Shown here one piece after another: positions 45,600 through 56,031 of a DNA stretch of 60,000 nt (position 1 is the stretch's first letter; each line of letters begins with the position of its first letter). The notes below the pieces were generated by a model. The model worked only from the letters and a program-made list of their open reading frames with translations, had not been told where the DNA came from and did not search any database. Source of the DNA: Strigamia acuminata (Eukaryota; Arthropoda; Chilopoda; Geophilomorpha; Linotaeniidae); the NCBI GenBank assembly GCA_949358305.1, contig OX442314.1:60337369-60397368 (forward strand), in the 5' to 3' direction. The translations under genes and the position numbers were made by a program.

Positions 45600-46892
45600 T
45601 CACTGCAGCGATTTCCCCGGTGTGGGTGGCGTATCGTCGGTTTTTGGCTCTTCTTCAGTTTTGTCGTCGACGAATTCTTCTGCTAGCTTCTTGCGTGACT
45701 TCTTATTCGACTTCTTTTTCACGGCGGTAGCTTTGGGCTCGGGAACGACTGGCGGTGGTGGTGGCGGTGTGTGCGACTCCTCGTTCGGTGCGCCGTCAAT
45801 CTGCATCGCGGTCTCGATCGTTGCTTCGGTGGTGACTACATTGTTGTCGCAAACTGGTGGAGGATCCGCGAATCCCTGGAACACGACGTTCGTCGGGCGT
45901 TCTCCAACCATCGGCGGCATAATGACAGCCGGCGTCGCCGCTGTATTGGCACCAAACATCGTTTGCGGTAGTTGGCAGGCCGCTGGAAAAGCGATTGCGG
46001 CCGCCGTGGCTTTGGTCGGGATCAGGTTCACAATACCTTGGATTGGTTGAGGACCGTACTGTCCCGCCCAAGCTGTTCGTAGCTCATCGGGAGCTTTTTC
46101 CGTTTGAGCTGGGATTTTCTTAACGAGTGCGCGTGGCGCATTCGATGTGATTGTGGCCGATGGCGCAGTCAATTGCTGATGAGCCGCTTTCTCGGCGTCT
46201 CTTTTCGCCATTCGGTCCTTATGGTCCGCGTGTTTTTTCGCTCTGTACCGAATTTTTGCTTCGGTATTCACGCTTCGTTCACTCAACGTGGGATTTTCGA
46301 TCGCCACGAGCCGTCTCATTTCCAGCAATTTCTCCGAAATGTTTGGACGGGCGGTCGGTGGTTGGTGAGGAGCTTGGGCGGTCGGTGGTTGGTGAGGAGC
46401 TTGGGCGACGGTACTTTGTACGGTCGCTTTTGTCTCCTCGGCAGCCTTCTTTTTAAGCACAAATGGCTTATGTGGCGGACGAAGAACCTTCTGCGACGTC
46501 GTCGCTGCGGGTTTCTTCGTAGAGATATTAGTAGAGGCAGTCGGCGGCGGTTGAGAGCGTACGCTCTTCGTTGCCGTTTTCTGTCTTTTCTTTGGGGGTT
46601 CCGTCGGTGTGGCATTCGCCACACGCGCTTGTTCCCTGTCTGCGATTTCCTTCTCGCGTTCTGCGCGCGATCGGACGCGCATCCAGTTAATATGTCGGTG
46701 GTGCAGCGGAATCGGCTGACCGGGCAGCGTCATGAACATGACAAACCATTCTTCGAGTGGTTGATCCGTCAGCACGATTTCGTCTCCGCCGCAGTTCATG
46801 CACGGGATTCGCGATAGATTCCACAGTGTGATGTAGCCGAAGCCGTTGCATACTGGGCACTGGACCCATTCGTTGTTTCGGTGATTTTCCAT
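45600..46892 (-). CDS. Extra 3' ORF of the Gypsy element: zinc-binding, basic, proline-rich protein
   Basis: 430 codons, downstream of integrase in the position where some Gypsy elements have env. It has no signal peptide or membrane segment, so it is not a usual envelope. N-terminus: CPVCNGFGYI ... IPCMNC gives CX2C-X15-CX2C (Cys12, 15, 31, 34), a zinc-ribbon/DnaJ-like pattern. Next, HHRHINWMRVRSRAEREKEI, then a basic region (PPKKRQKT resembles a nuclear localisation signal), a doubled AQAPHQPPT repeat, a charged helix-like stretch (AKIRYRAKKHADHKDRMAKR), a Pro tract, a Lys-rich KKKSNKKSRKK, and an acidic tail. It may be a nucleic-acid-binding accessory protein. I do not recognise the family. 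Confidence 0.8.
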   Translation of the reverse strand: MENHRNNEWVQCPVCNGFGYITLWNLSRIPCMNCGGDEIVLTDQPLEEWFVMFMTLPGQPIPLHHRHINWMRVRSRAEREKEIADREQARVANATPTEPPKKRQKTATKSVRSQPPPTASTNISTKKPAATTSQKVLRPPHKPFVLKKKAAEETKATVQSTVAQAPHQPPTAQAPHQPPTARPNISEKLLEMRRLVAIENPTLSERSVNTEAKIRYRAKKHADHKDRMAKRDAEKAAHQQLTAPSATITSNAPRALVKKIPAQTEKAPDELRTAWAGQYGPQPIQGIVNLIPTKATAAAIAFPAACQLPQTMFGANTAATPAVIMPPMVGERPTNVVFQGFADPPPVCDNNVVTTEATIETAMQIDGAPNEESHTPPPPPPVVPEPKATAVKKKSNKKSRKKLAEEFVDDKTEEEPKTDDTPPTPGKSLQ

Positions 46893-47113
46893 TGTTTTTT
46901 CAAACTTTTCGTCTCGATTTTCCAGAGAAGTTCCACACGACTGGTCAGTGGCGATCGCAGTGAATAAGTGATTTGATCAACGAATGGTGGTGTTTAAGTA
47001 TGGAACCGGAAGACGTCCCGCGAACGTTTAATTGGCGTATGGACCGCAGATGTTTTGTAAACAGTCTGTGATTGGTCCAAATGGGTCTCCCGATTTGAAG
47101 TGTCACCTAGCGG
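46893..47113. other. Intergenic gap between Gypsy integrase and extra ORF
   Basis: 221 bp, AT- and GC-mixed. No splice acceptor assignment is secure, so how the extra ORF is expressed (spliced or re-initiated) cannot be told. Confidence 0.5.
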
Positions 47114-48715
47114 TCAATCCCGATATCGGATCGGTAAAACGTGATTTCTCGAAGGTCTATTTGAGTCCGAATTTGGTTTTGGTCGAGCCGTCGTGGGTTT
47201 TTGTGAATCCACTTGTGGCAACAGCAAGGGTTTTATTCTTTTTGGTTTCCCAAAAGGTTTTACTGGTGTTGGCAACTTAGTTGCGATACCAGATTCCGTT
47301 GGTCGCACTGGAGTTGGCAATATTGTTGCTGTTCCAGTGTCCACAGGTTGGTTTTCAAGAACTTCTTCATCTTCCTTATCTAAAATGGGCCATTCAGCCT
47401 TTTCTTCTGAGGGGATGAATCTCCTGAGTTTTACAATGTTGTGTGTACCCCTCGCTTGCAAAGTTATTGGTTTCGCAAGGGCATACGCATTGTTGTTAAA
47501 GACTTTAGTTATTACATAAGGTCCTTCAAAGCGATCCTCAAGGGACGCAGCATATCGATTAGCAGCATTGGACAATGGGTGGGTCTTTAGCAGAACCAAA
47601 TCTCCAATTTCGAACTTATCGTCGCTGCGGTGTTGATCGTAGTAAGTTTTCTGTTTTGCTTGGGCCAGACTCTTATTTTTAAAAGCTGCAGCAATCAGAG
47701 TACGGTGTCTAGCGACTAGCATTCTGACAGCGTCGTAGGGCCTATTTGGGTCGAATGGGGTGTCATAAGACACATCTCGATTATCCCAAAATGGTCGTAA
47801 TTCCCTGCCATACGTCAGCATTGCTGGTGTAAAACCGGTAGACACATTTGGGGCAGAGTGCAAAGCAAAATTTATCTGGTCAATGCATCTGTCCCAGTGA
47901 TCGTGCTCAAATGTAAAAATTCGAAGCATAATCTTGATATTCCTGTTTACGCGTTCAGTCAGGTTAGTCTGGGGATGGTAAGGCGTTGCTTTAATTGGTA
48001 CAACCCCTGCATCGTCACAGAGAGTCTGAAACACGTCAGAAATGAATTGGGGGCCATTATCGCTCAACATGAAACGAGGGCACCCATGACAGCTGAAAAA
48101 TCGTTTTAAAATTGGTGCAATTGCAGTCATTTTAGCGGATCTCAGCGGTGTAGCTTCCATCCAGCCGGTGGCATAATCCACCACAACTAGAATGAAGCGA
48201 TTTCTGTTCGAGGTTCTAGGTAATGGACCTATTAGATCGATTCCTATCTTCTCAAAACGACCAATTTTTGGAGAAGTTGGGACCATCAATCCCTTTGGTT
48301 TTCTCTGAATCGGTTTGCAGCGTTGGCAGCGATTGCAGCTTGCTACATGAAGTTTTACTTCTTTTTGCATGCCAGGCCAGAAATAAACTCTTTTCAATCG
48401 CTCTAGAGTTACTTCAACTCCTCCGTGACCAGCCATCGGATGGTCGTGAATTAGTTGAAGTGCTGCGAGTTGCAGAGATGGTGGAATAAAGATTTTAAAT
48501 CCAATTCCCAAATCCTCTTCCTCCACAAAGAAATCAGTTTTAAAAGGTGCATAAATAATAAGCATTCCTTTTCTAGTGAGTGTGCAGTCGTACTGCCTTT
48601 CTTCCAAGAACTTAGGAAGTTCTGGTCGAGGTTGTCCATCATCCAATTCCAACCATTCGATTAGTTTTGAAAGATGTTTATCCTTTTCGCGGATTGGCTT
48701 CCGCGAAATCCGCAT
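47114..48715 (-). CDS. Gypsy integrase (C-terminal part of pol)
   Basis: 533 codons from the first Met; the frame is open about 30 codons further upstream, so this is the end of a truncated pol. Zinc-binding HHCC: HDHPMAGHGG ... CNRCQRC (residues 90-133). Core: GIDLIGP (Asp160), LSDNGPQF (Asp219), TNLTERVNR (Glu254). Then NRYAASLEDRFEGPYVI, the GPY/F module of Gypsy integrases, and a Pro-rich tail with PTPV repeats. It joins viral cDNA ends to the chromosome. No stops interrupt it. Confidence 0.95.
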   Translation of the reverse strand: MRISRKPIREKDKHLSKLIEWLELDDGQPRPELPKFLEERQYDCTLTRKGMLIIYAPFKTDFFVEEEDLGIGFKIFIPPSLQLAALQLIHDHPMAGHGGVEVTLERLKRVYFWPGMQKEVKLHVASCNRCQRCKPIQRKPKGLMVPTSPKIGRFEKIGIDLIGPLPRTSNRNRFILVVVDYATGWMEATPLRSAKMTAIAPILKRFFSCHGCPRFMLSDNGPQFISDVFQTLCDDAGVVPIKATPYHPQTNLTERVNRNIKIMLRIFTFEHDHWDRCIDQINFALHSAPNVSTGFTPAMLTYGRELRPFWDNRDVSYDTPFDPNRPYDAVRMLVARHRTLIAAAFKNKSLAQAKQKTYYDQHRSDDKFEIGDLVLLKTHPLSNAANRYAASLEDRFEGPYVITKVFNNNAYALAKPITLQARGTHNIVKLRRFIPSEEKAEWPILDKEDEEVLENQPVDTGTATILPTPVRPTESGIATKLPTPVKPFGKPKRIKPLLLPQVDSQKPTTARPKPNSDSNRPSRNHVLPIRYRD

Positions 48716-48810
48716 TTCGGGGGCGACTATTCTGGGGATTCCGGGTGGACCAAACTCTTCCGGAAAACGTCCGGGGTGGTGTTGGGAGTGTCAATAGACT
48801 GTTTTGTGTC

Positions 48811-49049
48811 AAGGTTGTCAATTTTCATGTGAGTATTGGAAGGTTCATTTCTGCACATTCTCATGTATTTTTTTTCACAGGAGCGACAAGGAGCGATGAA
48901 GCGGGATCGAGCGAGAGTGGGTAAAATAAACTGGTTTACGTCTCCAATGCGCGTTCAAGATGGAATACGAACTCGGAATCGACTCCAACACGCGTTCGCG
49001 TGACATACGGACGCATTCACGACCCAGATCAAAAAATGATCTCGTATTC
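48811..49049. other. Non-coding lead-in to the palindromic block
   Basis: No gene. From about 48960 short TCGA and TTCG words become frequent, grading into the array. Confidence 0.5.
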
Positions 49050-49740
49050 GACTCGTTTTCGAGTCGAATGCAAATTTTGCCCTTCTTTGACGCGAAATCG
49101 TATTCGACTCGTTTTCGAGTCGAATGCGAAATCGTATTCGACTCGTTTTCGAGTCGAATGCGAGTTTTGCCCTTCTTCAACGCGAAATCGTATTCGACTC
49201 GTTTTCGAGTCGAATGCGAATTTTGCCCTTTCTCAACGCGAAATCGTATTCGACTCGTTTTCGAGTCGAATGCGAGTTTTGCCCTTCTTCAACGCGAAAT
49301 CGTATTCGACTCGTTTTCGAGTCGAATGCGAATTTTGCCCTTCTTCGACGCGAAATCGTATTCGACTCGTTTTCGAGTCGAATGCGAAATCGTATTCGAC
49401 TCGTTTTCGAGTCGAATGCGAGTTTTGCCCTTCTTCAACGCGAAATCGTATTCGACTCGTTTTCGAGTCGAATGCGAATTTTGCCCTTTCTCAACGCGAA
49501 ATCGTATTCGACTCGTTTTCGAGTCGAATGCGAGTTTTGCCCTTCTTCAACGCGAAATCGTATTCGACTCGTTTTCGAGTCGAATGCGAATTTTGCCCTT
49601 CTTCAACGCGAAATCGTATTCGACTCGTTTTCGAGTCGAATGCGAATTCGTATTCGACTCGTTTTCGAGTCGAATGCGAATTTTGCCCTTCTTCAACGCG
49701 AAATCGTATTCGATTCGCTTTCGAATCGTATACGAGATGG
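49050..49740. repeat. 34/56-bp palindromic minisatellite (left arm)
   Basis: Each unit contains a perfect 9-bp stem TTCGACTCG and CGAGTCGAA around TTTT, within a 34-bp core (GAAATCGTA...GAATGC). Cores are either adjacent or separated by a 22-bp linker (GAGTTTTGCCCTTCTTCAACG-C). About 13 cores. Open frames are period artefacts. Confidence 0.93.
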
Positions 49741-51982
49741 TCGATTTTTGTTTCCCGGACTTTGATTTGTATTCGAGTTGTTACGAGTTCGTATTTTGAT
49801 CGTATTCGTATTCGAATCGAATTCGAATCGTATTCGAATCGAATACGAATCGAATTCGAGTCGTATTCGAGATGGTCGATGATTTCCACTCGCTCGTATA
49901 CGCGTTGTATACGAGCTCGTATTTTGATCGTAATCGTAAACGAATCGTTTACAAGTCGTATACAAGTCGTATACGACGTGTATACACCTCGTATACGAAC
50001 GAAGTTTGTGAAAACACAATTTCCAAATAAGACGTATGTGACTACTATGTGTTTTCATGTCGTAGTAAGTGTCCGGTGGATTTTCCAAACTTCGTTCGTA
50101 TACGAGGTGTATACACGTCGTATACGACTTGTATACGACTTGTAAACGATTCGTTTACGATTACGATCAAAATACGAGCTCGTATACAACGCGTATACGA
50201 GCGAGTGGAAATCATCGACCATCTCGAATGCGACTCGAATACGATTCGAATACATCTCGAATACATCTCGAATACGAGTCGTACGAGTCAAAGTCCGGGA
50301 ACGGGTCATCGACTATCTCGTATTCGAGTTGTTACGAGTTCGTATTTTGATCGTATTCGTATTCGAATCGAATTCGAATCGTATTCGAATCGAATACTAA
50401 TCGAATTCGAGTCGTATTCGAGATGGTCGATGATTTCCACTCGCTCGTATACGCGTTGTATACGAGCTCGTATTTTGATCGTAATCGTAAACGAATCGTT
50501 TACAAGTCGTATACAAGTCGTATACGACGTGTATACACCTCGTATACGAACGAAGTTTGTGAAAACACAATTTCCAAATAAGACGTATGTGACTACTATG
50601 TGTTTTCATGTCGTAGTAAGTGTCCGGTGGATTTTCCAAACTTCGTTCGTATACGAGGTGTATACACGTCGTATACGACTTGTATACGACTTGTAAACGA
50701 TTCGTTTACGATTACGATCAAAATACGAGCTCGTATACAACGCGTATACGAGCGAGTGGAAATCATCGACCATCTCGAATGCGACTCGAATACGATTCGA
50801 ATACATCTCGAATACATCTCGAATACGAGTCGTACGAGTCAAAGTCCGGGAACGGGTCATCGACTATCTCGTATTCGAGTTGTTACGAGTTCGTATTTTG
50901 ATCGTATTCGTATTCGAATCGAATTCGAATCGTATTCGAATCGAATACTAATCGAATTCGAGTCGTATTCGAGATGGTCGATGATTTCCACTCGCTCGTA
51001 TACGCGTTGTATACGAGCTCGTATTTTGATCGTAATCGTAAACGAATCGTTTACAAGTCGTATACAAGTCGTATACGACGTGTATACACCTCGTATACGA
51101 ACGAAGTTTGTGAAAACACAATTTCCAAATAAGACGTATGTGACTACTATGTGTTTTCATGTCGTAGTAAGTGTCCGGTGGATTTTCCAAACTTCGTTCG
51201 TATACGAGGTGTATACACGTCGTATACGACTTGTATACGACTTGTAAACGATTCGTTTACGATTACGATCAAAATACGAGCTCGTATACAACGCGTATAC
51301 GAGCGAGTGGAAATCATCGACCATCTCGAATACGACTCGAATTCGATTCGTATTCGATTCGAATACGATTCGAATTCGATTCGAATACGAATACGATCAA
51401 AATACGAACTCGTAACAACTCGAATACGAGATAGTCGATGACCCGTTCCCGGACTTTGACTCGTACGACTCGTATTCGAGATGTATTCGAGATGTATTCG
51501 AATCGTATTCGAGTCGCATTCGAGATGGTCGATGATTTCCACTTGCTCGTATACGCGTTGTATACGAGCTCGTATTTTGATCGTAATCGTAAACGAATCG
51601 TTTACAAGTCGTATACAAGTTGTATACGACGTGTATACACCTCGTATACGAACGAAGTTTGGAAAATCCACCGGATACTTACTACGACATGAAAACACAT
51701 AGTAGTCACATACGTCTTATTTGGAAATTGTGTTTTCACAAACTTCGTTCGTATACGAGGTGTATACACGTCGTATACAACTTGTATACGACTTGTAAAC
51801 GATTCGTTTACGATTACGATCAAAATACGAGCTCGTATACAACGCGTATACGAGCGAGTGGAAATCATCGACCATCTCGAATACGACTCGAATTCGATTC
51901 GTATTCGATTCGAATACGATTCGAATTCGATTCGAATACGAATACGATCAAAATACGAACTCGTAACAACTCGAATACGAAT
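49741..51982. repeat. Tandem 551-bp hairpin units (four), palindromic block centre
   Basis: Four units of 551 bp. Each is a giant hairpin: about 200-bp arms composed of TCGTATTCGA, CGTATACGA and AATCGAATTCG words, around an 85-bp non-palindromic loop (GTGAAAACACAATTTCC ... GTGTCCGGTGGATTTTCC). The loop starts near 50011, 50562 and 51110 in one orientation; in the fourth unit (about 51660-51739) it is inverted. The flanks GGTCGATTTTTGTTTCCC (49739) and its complement (51990 region) mirror each other around 50,873. Confidence 0.9.
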
Positions 51983-52345
51983 CAAAGTCCGGGAAACAAA
52001 AATCGACCATCTCGTATACGATTCGAAAGCGAATCGAATACGATTTCGCGTTGAAGAAGGGCAAAATTCGTACTCGACTCGAAAACGAGTCGAATACGAT
52101 TTCGCGTTGAAGAAGGGCAAAACTCGTATTCGATTCGAAAGCGAGTCGAATACGATTTCGCGTTGAAGAAGGGCAAAATTCGCATTCGACTCGAAAACGA
52201 GTCGAATACGATTTCGCGTTGAAGAAGGGCAAAACTCGTATTCGATTCGAAAGCGAATCGAATACAATTTTGCGTTGAAAAAGGACAAAAATCGTATTCG
52301 ATTCGCTTTCGAATCGAATACGAGTTTTGTCCTTTTTCAACGCTT
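51983..52345. repeat. 34/56-bp palindromic minisatellite (right arm, inverted)
   Basis: The left-arm unit in reverse complement (CGATTTCGCGTTGAAGAAGG, CGACTCGAAAACGAGTCG), more diverged: several cores have GAAAGC instead of GAAAAC loops. It closes the block-wide inverted repeat. Confidence 0.9.
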
Positions 52346-53099
52346 GGGAAAAGGACTCGAATGCGCCTCCACGTTGCAATGCGCATTTGTGTAAACGATG
52401 ATGGAATCCCCTGCTTAAATACTGGCTATTGCGTCACGTAACAGCAACGTGCCACGTCACGTAATTGCAACGTGCCGCGCTATGCCACACAATGTGCCGC
52501 CGCGATAGGCCATTGAACCCGAATGTGTGTGATGCGAAACGCGCGAGTACGCGCGCGGAGAACGCGCGGTAATGCTAGCAACAGGAGCGCAACTGCCCAA
52601 GAAATTGCTCAACAATAAAAGGCACGTGGAAGCACGTGCCTGAAACAATAGGCACTTCAAATAAAGTTATTGTTAAAAAACGGGCTTGAAAACCAACAAT
52701 TACACAATAATTAAGGGGCAAGAAATGAACTTTGCTGCAATGCAAAGTTCTCAAAATACAGAGAAATGAAAGTTACACTTGTATAAAGAATTGACAATGT
52801 TTGAAACCAATAAAAACTACAAAAACACACTTGTAAAAAACCCAAAACAATCCCAGAATGAATTATTTGACTCAAATTAACCCTAAAACGGTCTTGGAGG
52901 TCGTGCAGACGACAGAGTCGGATCGGAAGGTTGCTAAAACCTGACGCCAAAACTAGCAATGGGACAGCTAGTTAGAAAACAGCTTTTTCATCAATCATGA
53001 ACGCTGAAAACCTCACCCAGGGGTAGAAAATGATGGAGAGAACGTTTTCGCCATCTAAAACGGTCTAAAACGGGTCTAAAATGCCTAAACCGGCGCCTG
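52346..53099. other. Non-coding DNA
   Basis: No gene recognised. Includes CGCG-rich 52440-52570 with repeated GCAACGTGCC, and AT-rich remainder. Confidence 0.5.
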
Positions 53100-53600
53100 G
53101 AACGTGGCGCAGTTGTTGGGTCAAATATTGTCAAAAATCAGTGGAAATTTGTCAAATACTGGCAAAAATCTGCTGAAATTTGTCAAAAATTGCCAAATTT
53201 TGGCGCAAGTTACGTGAGGTTTGCGCGCATCCAACTATGACGAAAAATCCACGCGTGTGCACGCGCGATTTACTGGCGCGTTGGAAGCGTTAAAATAAAT
53301 TTTTCCAATGTCTAACACAATTTGCACCGAATTATGGCAATTTTTGACAAATTTACATGGATTTTTGCCAGTATTTGACAAATTTCCACGGATTTTTGAC
53401 AATATTTGACAAATTGCAGACAAATTTCAGACAAATTTCAATTAATTTTAGAAATTTTATGAGAAATTTCAGCAAATGTTTGAGGATTGAGGAAATCTTC
53501 TGAAATTTGTCAAATATAGGCAAAAATCTTCTGAAATTTGTCAAATACAGGCAAAAATCTGCTGAAAATTGTCAAAAATTGCCCAAATTCCGTGCAAGTT
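53100..53600. repeat. Degenerate TTTGTCAAAT/AAATTTGACAAA repeats
   Basis: Words such as GAAATTTGTCAAATACTGGC and TTTTGACAAATTTACATGG recur on both strands at 30-40 bp spacing; the left half (53115-53210) is roughly the inverse of 53340-53420, and 53500-53580 repeats the left half. Confidence 0.65.
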
Positions 53601-54345
53601 TTGCAAGTTTTGCGCGCATCAAATCGTATGCGCGCCTATACTATTGCACGAGCGCATTGACGCGTGATGAACACCGATTACGTTTACGAAGTGAATTCGA
53701 GCTACAAAAGTATCGAGTCGCCATTCTATGATGGAAAAAAAAAATTAAGTGTAAACAAACAAAATAAAAACTTTAATATACAAGAAACGTACAATTCCAC
53801 TCAACTTTGTTTCAAATTTTATTTATTGGATCATTGAAAATAAACAGTAGTGTTGTGCACTGTACGCTTAAGTGTTTACCGGCGATGCGTTGTTTTGTGG
53901 TGGGGATTTGCCTCGATAATTGATCTTTTCTCTTTGTTTGCAATATTTTTTTGGCCTTTTTTGTTGATTTTTCGGTTTGAAATTGTTTTTTTTCCGGTGT
54001 AATTTAAGTGGTGGAAGGTTGTTGGGGTGTGTTGAGGGTAATTTTGGCGGTTTTTGGGTCGGGATTAGTGTTTTCTGCGATTTTTGATCTGTATTTGGGG
54101 TAACGCATGCGAATCGCCGTCGATGCGTCGACCGTAGCAAGTGTGGTTGAAGTGATTTCGTTCATTCGTTATTTTAATGAAAATTAGGTATTTATTGTGA
54201 CCACACGAGCACGTAGCAAGTGCGCGCGCAAGTTAAATGTGTAGAGGCCTGTGAGAAAATAAAACGTGCGTGGAAGCGGCGTAAATATTCTTTGGTGACT
54301 GCCATGGGTTTGTGCTTTGTCGTGGGCGCGATATGTCTGCGATAT
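53601..54345. other. Non-coding DNA
   Basis: No gene recognised; T-rich tract near 53940-54060. Confidence 0.45.
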
Positions 54346-54353
54346 ATATGCGT

Positions 54354-54745
54354 TAGGGATGAGAACGGGACCAATTTTCGGGTCCCGACCCGTCCCGGGT
54401 CCATTACGTTAGCGTAATACGCGCGTATGATTGCATAATTGAAATAAATCAGTATTAAGCCTAATATTAGGCCTAATAATGCTAAAATAAAGTAAAGAAA
54501 CAACAATATTTTGGTCATACAGTGTAATTTACTTTTAATAATGAGTTTGTTGTTGTTGTTTATTTACTTTATTTTAGCATTATCAGGCTCAATATTAGGC
54601 TTAATAGTGATAAATAACAACTGGAATTAGAAAATTGTCTCCGCCTCGCAGTACGAATTTAGCAACTGTAATCCCGTCCCGTCCCGTATCCGCATAGGGC
54701 AAACATTACCAGTCCAGTCCCTATCCCGGTCCGTTCTTATCCCTA
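54354..54745. mobile_element. hAT-type miniature element, 392 bp
   Basis: Termini TAGGGATGAGAACGGGACC and (complement) TAGGGATAAGAACGGACC, flanked by the perfect 8-bp duplication ATATGCGT (54346-54353 and 54746-54753). The 8-bp duplication and TA/CA-GGG ends are hallmarks of the hAT superfamily. The centre (about 54450-54660) holds an inverted repeat (AGTATTAAGCCTAATATTAGG ... complement at 54580-54610) related to the middle of the family B element. No transposase. Confidence 0.9.
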
Positions 54746-54753
54746 ATATGCGT

Positions 54754-56028
54754 GATGTAGCGCGTTTGCGCGCGCGATCTAGTGCGTTTGAGCGCGCGAT
54801 GTAGCACCTTGAGCGTGTCCAAATGTGTACAGGTGCTCAAAAGATGTGCGAGGGCTTCACGTGCATACACGAAGCATAAACGTGAAGAAAACAGCAGAAG
54901 CAGTTGTGTGTGATATTTATAAAACCACATCACACAAGGGAATACTACTAATGATACAAAAAGCAATAAACTTTATGAATATTGAAATAAACTTACAAAA
55001 TGGTGGAAAAAACATGGCGTACTGCCTTGAATATATGCCGGGATGTTATCAATCTTCCGGGCCCCATGTGTGTTTGATTTTAGTCCTAATTTTGGTGTAT
55101 TTTTTTTTTTTTGCCTTGGTTTTTCTCGTTTCTTGGAGAGTGCTGAGGCATGCCGAGGTGTTCTCGGGCGTGTGCGCCTGTTGAAGATCGAGCGTTTCAT
55201 ATTTTGTGTTTAATAAGCCTACCGTGGTGCCTCGAGCGTTTATTAATTTCTCCACTCGAGGCACTTCACTAACACCTCCCCGGTGTTTAAACGAGTAGCG
55301 GCGCTTATTTGACCCCGGTGTTTACTGTTTAAAATTGTCGTGTGTTTTCAAAGTTCTTAATTTGTTTAAAAGCAAACAAAATGGATATTTGTTAATTTTT
55401 ATTTGATTTTATCAATTTCTATTGGTTTCTTGCTGATTTTTAATCGGTTTTTCTCTATTTGTGACAATTTTTGCCAATTTTAATCGTTATTTGTCATTCT
55501 GAATTGATTATTGTCCGATTTCAGTCGATTTTTGTTGATTTTTAATCATGTTTGTTCGTTTTTAATCAATTTTTGTCCCATGCCTTACGATCAGTTCGAA
55601 TAATTGACACCATACTGTGCTGTTACTCGTATTCAAGATGGCGTCGCAAACTCAAGGCCGAATTCCGCTGATTTCATTTATTGCGACTGTTTGCGCTCCA
55701 TACGTGTGAAAAGGATTATGGGAAAAATCCTCAATGCAGGCCATTTTGGTGTTAAATGAGCGAGGAAGGCAGGAGATGAGAAAAATTTGTAAAATTTCAA
55801 AAAAAAGCTAAACAATCAAAATTTACATGAAGATCAATATTTCTGGCTCGAAATGCATGTATCAGCAATTTCGGGATATTTTCGGGGTGAAATTGACTCG
55901 TTCGGAACACTGGGAAGGAACCCCACCCCGCATTCCCCATGCGTCGGCGCGCGCGTAGACGAAAATTCAAATCCAGGTGTTCAGACGGCCCCACGTTATT
56001 TTCGGGTTCCAAGTTGGGTTTCACAAAT
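54754..56028. other. Non-coding DNA with dispersed repeat words
   Basis: No gene recognised. Near 55210-55320 CCTCGAGCGTTTATTAATTT and CACTCGAGGCACTTC belong to the GCCTCG/AAACGCC repeat family (see 56032). 55380-55570 has TTTTTGTTGATTTTTAATC-type repeats. Confidence 0.5.
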
Positions 56029-56031
56029 GTA

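Larger units (their letters stand above)
44482..48810 (-). mobile_element. Ty3/Gypsy retrotransposon, 3' part
   Basis: Minus-strand integrase, an additional ORF, polypurine tract and 3' LTR. The 5' half (5' LTR, gag, protease, RT) is missing: the integrase frame is open up to a stop near 48807 and the sequence then changes to unrelated DNA leading to the palindromic block. With no second LTR, the target duplication cannot be read. Confidence 0.9.

Noticed and set aside
48960-52386. Arg/Ser/Phe-rich frames of up to 381 codons
   Set aside because: They arise from the palindromic words; both strands give nearly the same peptide because the DNA is self-complementary.
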